Below, one piece after another: positions 49,841 through 58,339 of a stretch of 64,000 bases of DNA (position 1 is the first letter of the stretch; every line of letters begins with the position of its first letter). The translations under genes were made by a program, and so were the position numbers. The notes beneath the pieces are model-generated. The model searched no databases. It was not told the DNA's origin and saw only the letters and a program-made list of their open reading frames with translations. Origin of the DNA: Streptomyces sp. CB02980 (GTDB lineage: Bacteria > Actinomycetota > Actinomycetes > Streptomycetales > Streptomycetaceae); contig NZ_JACSCH020000012.1 of the NCBI RefSeq assembly GCF_014451325.2, forward strand, positions 186,001-250,000. Direction: 5' to 3'.

Positions 49841-50836
49841 ATGACTCGCATCGCCATCAACGGATTCGGCCGCATCGGACGCAACGTGCTGCGCGCACTG
49901 CTCGAGCGCGACACCGACCTCGAGGTCGTGGCCGTCAACGACCTGACGGAGCCGACCGCCCTCGCGCGACTGCTCGCCTTCGACTCGACCTCGGGCCGCC
50001 TCGGCCGTCCCGTGAGCGTCGACGGCGACACCCTCGTCGTCGACGGCCGCCGCATCAAGGTCCTCGCCGAGCGTGAGCCGGCGCAGCTTCCCTGGGCCGA
50101 GCTCGGCGTCGAGATCGTCCTCGAGGCGACCGGCCGCTTCACCAACGCCAAGGCCGCCCGCGCCCACATCGACGCCGGTGCCAAGCGCGTCCTCGTCAGC
50201 GCGCCCGCCGACGGTGCCGACGTCACCCTCGCGTACGGCGTCAACACCGACGCGTACGACGCGGAGCTGCACACGATCGTCTCGAACGCCTCGTGCACCA
50301 CGAACGCGCTCGCGCCGCTCGCCAAGGTCCTCGACGACCTGGCCGGCATCGAGCACGGCTTCATGACGACGGTCCACGCCTACACGCAGGAGCAGAACCT
50401 GCAGGACGGCCCGCACCGCGACCCGCGTCGCGCCCGCGCCGCCGGCGTCAACATCGTTCCGACCTCGACGGGTGCCGCCAAGGCGATCGGCCACGTGCTG
50501 CCGAACCTGGACGGCAAGCTGTCGGGCGACTCGATCCGCGTTCCGGTCCCGGTCGGCTCGATCGTCGAGCTCAACACGACCGTCGCCCGCGACGTGACCC
50601 GTGAGGACGTCCTCGAGGCGTACCGCGCCGCCGCGGCCGGTCCGCTCGCCGGTGTCCTGGAGTACTCGGAGGACGCGCTGGTCTCCTCCGACATCACGGG
50701 CAACCCGGCCTCGTCGATCTTCGACTCGGAGCTCACCCGCGTCGAGGGCCGCCACATCAAGGTCGTCGCCTGGTACGACAACGAGTGGGGCTTCTCGAAC
50801 CGCGTGATCGACACGCTCCAGCTGCTGGCCCGCTGA
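49841..50836 (+). CDS. gap: glyceraldehyde-3-phosphate dehydrogenase, type I
   Basis: 331 residues. NAD-binding NGFGRIGRNV, VVAVNDLT with the Asp typical of NAD preference, catalytic Cys152 in SNASCTTNALAPLAK, and WYDNEWGFSNRV at the C-terminus. Glycolysis/gluconeogenesis enzyme. It stands alone here rather than with pgk/tpi, so it is probably one of several gap paralogues in this genome. GAAGGGA precedes ATG 49841; a 19-bp hairpin follows. Confidence 0.97.
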   Translation: MTRIAINGFGRIGRNVLRALLERDTDLEVVAVNDLTEPTALARLLAFDSTSGRLGRPVSVDGDTLVVDGRRIKVLAEREPAQLPWAELGVEIVLEATGRFTNAKAARAHIDAGAKRVLVSAPADGADVTLAYGVNTDAYDAELHTIVSNASCTTNALAPLAKVLDDLAGIEHGFMTTVHAYTQEQNLQDGPHRDPRRARAAGVNIVPTSTGAAKAIGHVLPNLDGKLSGDSIRVPVPVGSIVELNTTVARDVTREDVLEAYRAAAAGPLAGVLEYSEDALVSSDITGNPASSIFDSELTRVEGRHIKVVAWYDNEWGFSNRVIDTLQLLAR

Positions 50837-50866
50837 CCCCGGACGCCACCACCGAGCACCGCCACC

Positions 50867-50911
50867 GCACGTCGCCCTCGCCGAACCACGGATTCGGCGG
50901 GGGCGACGTGC
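50867..50911 (+). terminator. gap terminator
   Basis: 19-bp stem (50867-50885 with 50893-50911) with one G-U pair and a seven-base loop. Confidence 0.85.
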
Positions 50912-51045
50912 GTTCTGGGCAGATGCACAAAGGGGTGGCGCGAGGTCTGGGCTCCTGCGGACAGACACCCGCCCCGGTGAGCTCGATCATGGCCTGGTCA
51001 CGCTTGCGAGGACGCGCAACGTGCCGGATCCGTAAAGGAGTTCGT

Positions 51046-51921
51046 ATGCCAGGGAGAACGAGTCGCGTGTTCGGCGGTCTTCTGCTCGCGGCCGTGATGG
51101 CCGTGTGCACCGCGCCGGGCACGGCCGGCGCGGCCGCCGACGCGGGGACCGCGGGCACCATTCCGTCCGTCGGCACCGACTGGGGCCGGACGGGGCCGTA
51201 CGAGGTGGCCGTCGACATCGAGGCGGTGCACACCTTCTACTACCCCCGGAACATGGGGCAGTCGGGCGAGCGCCACCCGGTCGTGATCTGGGGCAACGGT
51301 ACGGGCGCCGTGCCCGGCGTCTACAGCTCGCTGCTGCGGCACTGGGCGAGCCAGGGCTTCATCGTCGCCGCCGCCAACACCCCCACGTCGAACTTCGCGA
51401 TCAGCATGCGCGCGGGGATCGACGTCCTGGAGCACCGGGACGCCGACAGCTCCAGCAGGTTCCACGGCAAGGTCGACCTCGACCACATCGCCTCCGCCGG
51501 TCACTCGCAGGGCGGAGCGGCTGCCGTCAACGCGGCCGTCGACCCGCGGGTCGACACCGCCATCCCGATCCAGCCGGGTCCGCTGACCGACCCGGACCTC
51601 ATGGACGAGCCCGTCTTCTACCTGGCCGGCCAGCGCGACCTGACGGTGTGGCCGGCCCTGGTGAAGGCCCTGTACCGGGACACGGACCACGCCCCCGCCG
51701 TGTACGGCGAGGTCCGCGGCGCCGGGCACCTCAGCTCCATCGGCGACGGCGGGGACTTCCGCGCCCCGACCACCGCCTGGCTGCGCTACTGGCTGCTCGG
51801 CGACGAGAACGCGCGCGGGATGTTCTTCGGCCCCGGGTGCGGCTACTGCGCCGACGGCGACCTGTGGTCCGGCTGGGACCGTAACGCCAAGGCGCTCCAG
51901 ATTCCCGGGCCCGCCGCCTGA
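51046..51921 (+). CDS. secreted polyester-hydrolase/cutinase-like enzyme
   Basis: 291 residues. Signal peptide to about 30; alpha/beta hydrolase with PVVIWGNGTGAVPGVY (oxyanion), GHSQGGAAA (nucleophile Ser154), AGQRDLTVWP (acid) and GAGHLSS (His). The C-terminal GPGCGYC offers a disulfide pair. The pattern resembles the dienelactone hydrolase/PETase-like and chlorophyllase-type secreted hydrolases of Streptomyces. AAAGGAG precedes ATG 51046. Natural substrate (cutin, wax ester, PHA) unresolved. Confidence 0.82.
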   Translation: MPGRTSRVFGGLLLAAVMAVCTAPGTAGAAADAGTAGTIPSVGTDWGRTGPYEVAVDIEAVHTFYYPRNMGQSGERHPVVIWGNGTGAVPGVYSSLLRHWASQGFIVAAANTPTSNFAISMRAGIDVLEHRDADSSSRFHGKVDLDHIASAGHSQGGAAAVNAAVDPRVDTAIPIQPGPLTDPDLMDEPVFYLAGQRDLTVWPALVKALYRDTDHAPAVYGEVRGAGHLSSIGDGGDFRAPTTAWLRYWLLGDENARGMFFGPGCGYCADGDLWSGWDRNAKALQIPGPAA

Positions 51922-51942
51922 CATCGGCCCCGCACACACGAC

Positions 51943-51985
51943 CGGCTCCGGGTCGGCCCCTCGGTGAGGGCCCGTCCCGGAGCCG
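51943..51985. terminator. bidirectional hairpin terminator
   Basis: 10-bp outer stem (CGGCTCCGGG and complement) with an inner GGCCC/GGGCC pair, between convergent genes. Confidence 0.7.
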
Positions 51986-52000
51986 CGTCGCTCCCCGGCA

Positions 52001-52555
52001 TCAGCGGCGTACGGCTCGCAGCAGGAGGATGGCGCCGAGGGCCGGGACGCCCAGCGAGAACACGAGGATCAGCAGGATCTCCATCGGCCCGATCCGGGAC
52101 GCGTCTCCGAGCAGCGCGCCCAGGAGGACCACGACGGGCACGGCCGCGCCGGTTGCCGTTCCGATGAGCTTCTGACGGTTCTCCCACTGGGGTGCGCCCC
52201 ACAGCAGCACCAGGGCGACGATCAGCGCGATCGCCCCGGCGTACGGGTTGAGCAGGAGGAGCACTCCGGAGACGCCGAGCAGGATCGCGATCAGCTTGGT
52301 GCGGCCGGTCCTGGGCGCGGCCGCAGGTCCGGCCGGGGACTCCTCGGCGAGGGCGGAGGCGGCGACGGTACGGGGCTCGCCGAGGCCGGCGAGGACGGCG
52401 CGGACCTGGTCGTCGCCCTCCGCGCCGCTGACCTCGATGTGCTCGCGGAGGTCCGCGAGGAGCTCGGCCCGGCGCTCGGCGGGCAGCTCGGCCGTCTCAC
52501 GCGCGACGGCGTCGAGGTAGGCGGCGACGAGCGGGTGCCGGTCGGTGGTGTTCAT
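52001..52555 (-). CDS. HAAS-domain membrane protein
   Basis: 184 residues. The N-terminal HAAS domain (HPLVAAYLDAVARETAELPA, then RAELLADLREHI) is followed by four to five hydrophobic helices (about 88-108, 112-120, 136-152 and 160-180). HAAS proteins are usually encoded just after PadR repressors and are thought to be their membrane signalling partners. Start and PadR stop overlap as ATGA, so the pair is coupled. The signal is unknown. Confidence 0.87.
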   Translation of the reverse strand: MNTTDRHPLVAAYLDAVARETAELPAERRAELLADLREHIEVSGAEGDDQVRAVLAGLGEPRTVAASALAEESPAGPAAAPRTGRTKLIAILLGVSGVLLLLNPYAGAIALIVALVLLWGAPQWENRQKLIGTATGAAVPVVVLLGALLGDASRIGPMEILLILVFSLGVPALGAILLLRAVRR

Positions 52556-52905
52556 ACGGGGTCCCCCTGTGGGTCGGTGAGGAAGTGATCGACGGCGTCC
52601 CTGAACAGCGGCCACGCCTGGGCGAACTCGGCGAGGGACGCCCGGCCGACGCGCGTGAGCGTGTAGTAGCGGCGCGGCGGTCCGCTGGGGGAGTCGCGCA
52701 GCTCGGTGTCGACGAGCCCTTCGCGGCGCAGTCGAGACAGCAGGGGGTAGATCGTGCCCTGACTGGTGGTCATGACGCTGACCGCGGAGAGCTCTGCGAC
52801 GAGCTCGACGCCGTACTTCGGCTCGTCCCTGAGCAGCGCGAGAACGCAGTACTCCAGCACTCCCTTGCGGAGCTGGCTGGGAACCCTGTCGCCCGCCTCG
52901 TTCAT
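52552..52905 (-). CDS. PadR-family transcriptional regulator
   Basis: 117 residues. PadR winged helix: LRKGVLEYCVLALLRDEPKY, then SQGTIYPLLSRLRREGLV and GPPRRYYTLT (wing), with a short helical dimer tail. ATG 52905 gives the usual family start (MNEAGDRVPSQLRKG); ATG 52923 would be leaderless after TATCTT seven bases upstream. An inverted CATTGC/GCAATG pair around the start may be the autoregulatory site. It controls itself and the HAAS gene (inference). Confidence 0.9.
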   Translation of the reverse strand: MNEAGDRVPSQLRKGVLEYCVLALLRDEPKYGVELVAELSAVSVMTTSQGTIYPLLSRLRREGLVDTELRDSPSGPPRRYYTLTRVGRASLAEFAQAWPLFRDAVDHFLTDPQGDPV

Positions 52906-52959
52906 TGCGTTACCAGGAACCATGCAATGCAAGATAGCTCGGGAAGGTGAGCACGACAA

Positions 52960-53002
52960 GCCCGACCCCCGGGGGGTGTCACTCTCCCCCCGGGGGTCGG
53001 GC
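52960..53002 (-). terminator. hairpin terminator of GH3 operon
   Basis: Perfect 17-bp stem (GCCCGACCCCCGGGGGG and complement), nine-base loop, 20 bp beyond the GH3 stop on the minus strand. Confidence 0.85.
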
Positions 53003-53021
53003 CCCGTCCCTGCGCTCTCCG

Positions 53022-56000
53022 TCAGCCCGCGGCCCGGTATGCCTCCGTCAGCTTGCCGACCGCGCCCGCGAGATCACCCGTGAGCAGCAGATGGTCCGCG
53101 TCGGCGAACGGCTTGGCCGTGGCCTCGGTGATGTGCCGGCCGATCCTCTTCTGGACGATCTGCCGCGCCACCGCGACGAGCTTCCGCCCCTCGGCGGAGT
53201 CGCCCCGGCCGACCGCCTGGAGCGCCCTGGCGGCGACCCGGAGCGCCCGCAGCGCGGGCTCCCCGCCGGACGGCGCCGGGGTGAGGGTGGTCAGCCCCCA
53301 GCCGTACGGGTACTGCGGGTCGTAGCTGCTGTCGCCCACGTTGAGGGGCAACTGGGCCTCCGACTTCGGCCAGGTCACCGGAAGCTGCCCGGTGAACGGC
53401 CGCTTGCCGTAGAGGACGTCGGCGACGCCGTCGCCCTCCGTGCCAGGCAGCCAGGAGGCGACCAGGGCGTCGACGGCCGGCAGCCGGTCGCCGATGAGCT
53501 GCGGCCGTCCCGACACGACCAGGACCGCGCACGGCATCGCCGCGCAGACCTTGTCGACCGCGGCCTTGTCGGCGGCCGTCAGCTCCAGGTCGTTGCCGTT
53601 GCCCACGTCGCCGAACCCCTCCGCGTACGGGGTCTCGCCGACCACCACCACACCGACGTCGTAGCCGTCGGTCGGCGCGGAGGCGTCCTTCGACCAGCCG
53701 ATATCCGCCTCCGGCGCGGCCTTCCGCATCCCTTCGAGGATCGTCGTACCGGTCGTGGTGCGGCCGGACGAACCCTGCCAGCTGATGGTCCAGCCACCGG
53801 CCTGGTTGCCGAGGTCGTCGGCGTTCGACCCGGCCACGTACACCTTCTGGGCGGGCTTCAGCGGCAGGACGGAGCCCTCGTTCTTCAGGAGCACCTGCGA
53901 CTTCGCCACGGCCTCCCGAGCCACCGCGCGGTGTTCGGCCGAGCCGATCGACGGCAGGTTCGTGGTGTCCGCGTACGGCTTCTCGAAGAGACCGAGGCGG
54001 AACTTCTGGGTCAGGACGCGGGCCACCGCGTCGTCGATCCGCGCGGTGGAGATCCGGCCGGACTCGACCTCGGAGATGAGGGTCCGGGTGAACTCCTGGT
54101 AGTTCGTCGGCACCATGATCATGTCGAGACCGGCGTTGATCGAGGTGCGCACATCGCTGGGGTAGTCGCCGGGGATCTGGTCGATGGCCTGCCAGTCGCT
54201 GATGACGAAGCCCTCGAAGCCCATGCGGTCCTTGAGGACGCCGTTGATCATCTCGGCGTTGGCGTGCATCTTCACCGGACCCTGCTCGTCCCCGAGGACG
54301 TCGAGCGAGGAGTACGAGGGCATGACCGTGCCCGTACCGCGCTTCACCGCCTCCGCGAACGGGGCCAGGTGCACGGCCTCCAGCTCCGCGCGGCTTACCT
54401 TGGTGACGCCCTGGTCGATCGTGTACGAACCGGTCGTCGAGGAGCCGAAGGCGGTGCCGCCGTCGCCCACGAAGTGCTTGGCGCTGGTGAGGACCTTGTC
54501 GTTGCGGTCGAGGTCCTTCCCGTTCCGCGCGCCCTGCATGCCGTTGATGACGGTCTCCATCGCGGTGACCAGCGCCGGGTCCTCGCCGAAGGCCTCGTAG
54601 GAACGGCCCCAGCGCTCGTCGCGGGTCACACAGAGGCACGGGGCGAAGTCCCAGGGCACGCCGGTCGCCCGCACCTCCTTCGCGGTGACGGCGCCGGTCC
54701 GCGCGGCGAGCTCCGGGTCACGGCCGGCTCCGATGCCGATGTTGTGCGGCATGATCGTCGCGCCGATGACATTGTTGTGCCCGTGCACCGCGTCCACGCC
54801 GTAGATCAGCGGGATCTGGTAGCGGGTGGCCTGCGCGCGCAGCTGGTACGCGTCGACCATCGCCGCCCAGGCCGCGGGCGTGTTGGGCGTGGGCACCGAG
54901 CCGCCGCCGGAGAGCAGGGATCCGAGCGCATAGCCGGCGATGTCGCCCTGGGCCCGCAGCGCGTTGCGCTCGGCCTGCGTCATCTGGCCGGCCTTCTCCG
55001 CCAGGGACATCCGGGAGAGCAGATCGGCGACCCGCTTGCGCACCGGCAGCCGGGCGTCGAGGTACGGCAGGCCGTGCGCGTTCACCACGACCAGCGGGGT
55101 CTCGGCGGGCGCCTTGGCGCCGTCGACGGTGAGCCGCAGCGGAATCGTCTCGGCGGACTCGGCCGAACCGTCCTTCAGGGTCTGCACGGTGATCGAGCGG
55201 GTCGTACCGGAGGGCGTCCCCGCGGGGAACACGACGCTGCCGGTGACCGGCCGGTAGTCCTTCCCCGGCTCGGCCCCTCCCGGCTCGGTGCCGCCGCTCT
55301 CCGTCTCGTACGTCACGGTGACGGGCTCACCGATCGGCCCGGAACCGGTGGTGGCCACCGAGACGTCGACCCGGGCAGTGCCGCCCTCGTCGACGGGGTG
55401 CACGACGGACTTCGTGACCACCTTGGTGTTCAGGGCGGGCTCCGCCGTGCCGTACAGCTCGACGCCGTCCAGGGCGAACGCTCCGGGCCCGCCGGTCGGG
55501 AGCGTGACCGCGTACCCCCACATCCGGTCGAGGCCGAGGACCTGGTCGATGCCGCCGACGGGCTGGTAGTCGGTCCGGTACTGGAACTCCGAGAACGGGA
55601 CCTCGACGAGGTGCCAGCCCTCCCAGTCGTCGGTGAAGGAGGTCGTCCACAGCTCGGACGCCTCGCCGTTCGCGCCGCCGTCCTTGAGCTCCAGGGCGAT
55701 CCGCCTGCCCGAGCCGGGCGGCAGCGGTGCCGTGTTCTGGCCGTACCACCAGAACCGGATGCCCCTGTACGCCGTCCAGTCGTGCGCCGGCCGGTCGAAG
55801 GCGAAGTCGTGGGTGAAGCCGCCCCAGCCGCTGATGTCGTAGCGGCCTTCGAGGACCTTGCCGCCCTCGGGGGCGTCGGCGCGCTCCCTCAGTTCCAGCT
55901 TCGGGTGCGACTCGGTGGCGTTGCCCCAGGTGAACAGGCCCTCGGCGGGTGGTGACGCGAAGGGGACCTCACCTTCGAACCGGTCGACGGCTCGGGGCGC

Positions 56001-56111
56001 GGGTTCCTGGGCGGCGGCGCTCGGGAGGCCGCCGGTGAGCAGACCGGTGAGGACGGCTGTCGTGGCGACGACGGCCGCGCTCACCGTTCTGCGGGGACGT
56101 GCGGGTGGCAT
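53022..56111 (-). CDS. secreted multidomain GH3 beta-glucosidase
   Basis: 1029 residues. Signal peptide to about 35; CBM11-like domain (about 42-220, DRFEGEVPF to FALDGVELYG); Calx-beta-like domain (about 228-345). The GH3 N-domain follows from 355 with nucleophile Asp639 in FEGFVISDWQAI. Next come the GH3 C-domain (about 730-930, SQVLLKNEGSVLPL) and a helical tail of about 100 residues. The size is well above a plain GH3 (about 800). It is probably an exo-acting beta-glucosidase on oligoglucans outside the cell. AAGGAG precedes ATG 56111. It follows the GH30 gene by 71 bp on the same strand, so probably the same operon. Confidence 0.92.
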   Translation of the reverse strand: MPPARPRRTVSAAVVATTAVLTGLLTGGLPSAAAQEPAPRAVDRFEGEVPFASPPAEGLFTWGNATESHPKLELRERADAPEGGKVLEGRYDISGWGGFTHDFAFDRPAHDWTAYRGIRFWWYGQNTAPLPPGSGRRIALELKDGGANGEASELWTTSFTDDWEGWHLVEVPFSEFQYRTDYQPVGGIDQVLGLDRMWGYAVTLPTGGPGAFALDGVELYGTAEPALNTKVVTKSVVHPVDEGGTARVDVSVATTGSGPIGEPVTVTYETESGGTEPGGAEPGKDYRPVTGSVVFPAGTPSGTTRSITVQTLKDGSAESAETIPLRLTVDGAKAPAETPLVVVNAHGLPYLDARLPVRKRVADLLSRMSLAEKAGQMTQAERNALRAQGDIAGYALGSLLSGGGSVPTPNTPAAWAAMVDAYQLRAQATRYQIPLIYGVDAVHGHNNVIGATIMPHNIGIGAGRDPELAARTGAVTAKEVRATGVPWDFAPCLCVTRDERWGRSYEAFGEDPALVTAMETVINGMQGARNGKDLDRNDKVLTSAKHFVGDGGTAFGSSTTGSYTIDQGVTKVSRAELEAVHLAPFAEAVKRGTGTVMPSYSSLDVLGDEQGPVKMHANAEMINGVLKDRMGFEGFVISDWQAIDQIPGDYPSDVRTSINAGLDMIMVPTNYQEFTRTLISEVESGRISTARIDDAVARVLTQKFRLGLFEKPYADTTNLPSIGSAEHRAVAREAVAKSQVLLKNEGSVLPLKPAQKVYVAGSNADDLGNQAGGWTISWQGSSGRTTTGTTILEGMRKAAPEADIGWSKDASAPTDGYDVGVVVVGETPYAEGFGDVGNGNDLELTAADKAAVDKVCAAMPCAVLVVSGRPQLIGDRLPAVDALVASWLPGTEGDGVADVLYGKRPFTGQLPVTWPKSEAQLPLNVGDSSYDPQYPYGWGLTTLTPAPSGGEPALRALRVAARALQAVGRGDSAEGRKLVAVARQIVQKRIGRHITEATAKPFADADHLLLTGDLAGAVGKLTEAYRAAG

Positions 56112-56124
56112 TCGGGCTCCTTGA

Positions 56125-56144
56125 AGGGCCTGTGCGGAGGCCCT
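56125..56144. promoter_or_regulatory. intercistronic hairpin between GH30 and GH3
   Basis: AGGGCCT/AGGCCCT, seven-bp arms and six-base loop, in the 71-bp gap. It may stabilise or attenuate the transcript. Confidence 0.4.
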
Positions 56145-56182
56145 GTGCGGGGGAGGGGACGGAAGGGGTGGGAGGCGGCGGA

Positions 56183-58132
56183 TCAGGCCGCGTTGTGGGT
56201 CCACTTCTGGTTGGCCCCGCCGGTGCAGGTCCAGATCTGCGCCCGAGTCCCGTCGGCGGAGGAGTTGCCGGTGATGTCCAGGCACTTGTTCGCGCCCGTG
56301 TTGACCACGTCGTGCGTGGTGGCGTTGTACGTCCAGCGCTGAGCCGCGGTGCCGTTGCAGTTGTACAACTGGACCTGGGCGCCGTCGGCCGTCGAACCGC
56401 CGGTGACGTCGAGACACTTGCCGAGCGCCCGGACGCTGCCGTCGGCGGCGAGCGTCCAGCGCTGCGCCTCGGTGCCGTTGCAGCCGTACAACTGGACGGG
56501 GGTGCCGTCGGCGCTGGCGCCGCCGGCCACGTCCAGGCACTTGCCGGCCGGACCGGTCAGGGTGCCGGTGCCGGTCTCGCCGCCGCCGGTCGTCCCCGAC
56601 CAGGTGAAGGTCGCGGTGGTGCGGGCGGGCAGCGTGTACGTGAAGGACTGGTTGCCCCAGTCGACCCGGACGGACTGGGCGGAGGCGCCGCCGTTGTGGG
56701 CGATCAGCGCCTTGGAGCCGTCGGAGTTGCGCCAGGCCACGTTCTGGACCGTGCTGTTCGCGGTGGAGTCGATGCGGTACGCGCCGGGCTTCACGAACTT
56801 GGTGAGGTGGCCCGTCGTGTAGTACTCCACCGTGTAGTCGACCTGTCCGGCCCGGGCGCCGCCCTCCTGCACGGTGATGAGACCGGTGCAGGTGCCGCAG
56901 CCGCCGTTGTGCGGGCCCATGTTCTGGTTGAGCCCCAGGCTCCACTTGACCAGGCTGCCGCTCCAGTTGCGGGCGTAGTTGACGATGTCGCTCATGTCCT
57001 CGTTGTGCTGGTTCCCGATCCAGGTGCCGCCCGAGTGCTCGGTGCTGAACTGCTTCACCGAGGGGTACTGGTCGTGGACCTGGGTGCCCACGGCCGGGTC
57101 GCCGGAGTAGCCGTGCCAGGCGATGCCGCCGAACAGCGGATCGTTGCGCACGCCCGCGTCGTTGAGGATCCCGGCGCCGAAGCCGGCGTAGTCGCCGTAG
57201 TTCCAGTCGTGGACGAGGACCTTGGTGGTGATGCCCGCGGCCCGGAAGGCCGGGTAGACGTGGTTCTTGGTGAACTCGACGAGCCCTGCCGGGTTCCAGC
57301 TCATCCCCGGGTAGTTCATGGCGGTCGGGTTGCCGGCCTGACAGCAGTTCGGCTCGTTCTGCACGGAGAGGTAGTCGACCTTCACCCCGGCCGCCTGGTA
57401 GCTCTGCACGTACTTCACCAGGTACTGGGCGTACAGCGGGTAGTACTCCGCCTTCAGCCAGCCCATCTGGTCCATCCGGCCGTTGTCCTTCATCCAGCCC
57501 GGCGCGCTCCACGGCACGCCCTTGACCCGGAGGGCGGGGTTGAGCTGCTTGGCCTGCGCGGTCAGCAGCCGGACGCCGGTGTCGTAGCCGTTGGAGCCGA
57601 AGTCGTCGAGGTCGCAGCAGGTGTCGTCGAGGGAGACGTTCCCGGGCCGGGAGAGGTCCGAGGCGCCGATGGGGTTGCGGACGAAGGACAGACCGATGCC
57701 CTCGGTCGGCGAGAACAGCTTGCGCATCACGTCGTCACGGGTGGCGGCGCTGATGGCGCCGCCGCGCAGCAGATGGGCGGTGGTGTCGGTGATCGACGCG
57801 CCCCCGCCCTCGAACTGCTGGTACGTGGAGTTCTCGTTGACGGTGATCGTGTGGTTCGCGGAGCCGCCGGCCGGGCCGAACGCGAGGGGCGCCTGCTGGG
57901 CCAGACCGCGTGTGACGGTACGGCCGCCGGAGTCGGAGGTCGTGGTGAGCCAGACGTCGACCCGCTCGCCCGCGGCCTGGGCGGTGCCGGGCCCGGTGAG
58001 GACCAGGCTGCCGGCGACGAGGGCGCCGGCGGTCAGCGCGGTGAGCGGCCGGAGCCGACGGGTGCGGAGCACGGCGGCCGCTCGTCGCTCTCGTCTCTCC
58101 ACTCCGCGCCGGAGGAACGCGCGTACCCGCAT
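56183..58132 (-). CDS. secreted GH30 glycosidase with RICIN module
   Basis: 649 residues. Arg-rich signal peptide to about 53; GH30 barrel and beta domain (about 60-510) with acid/base Glu260 (QNEP) and nucleophile Glu365 (FSTEHSGG). QFEGGGASITDT and VPWSAPGWMKDNGRM are typical of the glucosylceramidase/endo-beta-1,6-glucanase group. A C-terminal CBM13 RICIN trefoil (about 530-649) closely resembles that of the GH16 protein. Substrate is likely a beta-1,6-glucan or related beta-glucan (inference). No ribosome site; ATG 58132 may be leaderless. Divergent from a LacI regulator. Confidence 0.9.
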   Translation of the reverse strand: MRVRAFLRRGVERRERRAAAVLRTRRLRPLTALTAGALVAGSLVLTGPGTAQAAGERVDVWLTTTSDSGGRTVTRGLAQQAPLAFGPAGGSANHTITVNENSTYQQFEGGGASITDTTAHLLRGGAISAATRDDVMRKLFSPTEGIGLSFVRNPIGASDLSRPGNVSLDDTCCDLDDFGSNGYDTGVRLLTAQAKQLNPALRVKGVPWSAPGWMKDNGRMDQMGWLKAEYYPLYAQYLVKYVQSYQAAGVKVDYLSVQNEPNCCQAGNPTAMNYPGMSWNPAGLVEFTKNHVYPAFRAAGITTKVLVHDWNYGDYAGFGAGILNDAGVRNDPLFGGIAWHGYSGDPAVGTQVHDQYPSVKQFSTEHSGGTWIGNQHNEDMSDIVNYARNWSGSLVKWSLGLNQNMGPHNGGCGTCTGLITVQEGGARAGQVDYTVEYYTTGHLTKFVKPGAYRIDSTANSTVQNVAWRNSDGSKALIAHNGGASAQSVRVDWGNQSFTYTLPARTTATFTWSGTTGGGETGTGTLTGPAGKCLDVAGGASADGTPVQLYGCNGTEAQRWTLAADGSVRALGKCLDVTGGSTADGAQVQLYNCNGTAAQRWTYNATTHDVVNTGANKCLDITGNSSADGTRAQIWTCTGGANQKWTHNAA

Positions 58133-58301
58133 AAGTGTGTTATGCACCTGACAACCCTTTCGCCGCCTCGCGCCCAACAGGCAACAGCAGTAAGCCTTTT
58201 ATCAAGGCATGAAGTTATGAGGCGCCCTTCTGCCCGTCAACCCTTCAAGCGTTGTTCGCTCTCATGGGTTGCGTTCGGTCGCCGCAAGAGGTTGGCAGTG
58301 A

Positions 58302-58336
58302 CGCAACTCGCTTGCGAAGTTTGCGATACTCTTGCG
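58302..58336. promoter_or_regulatory. TTGCG repeats, LacI operator candidate
   Basis: CGCAA-N5-TTGCG (58302-58316) is followed by direct TTGCG copies at 58321 and 58332, between divergent GH30 and LacI genes and overlapping TACTCT (58327-58332), a likely -10 box. Confidence 0.55.
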
Positions 58337-58339
58337 TTC

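Noticed and set aside
53112..53600. CebR-type TGGGAGCGCTCCCA box for the glucanase genes
   Set aside because: No such palindrome was seen upstream of the GH3, GH16, GH30 or GH87 genes; the LacI protein here probably has another site.
56099..58339. N-terminal extension of the LacI gene over the GH30 gene
   Set aside because: The frame is antisense to GH30; the LacI helix-turn-helix begins exactly at ATG 58340.
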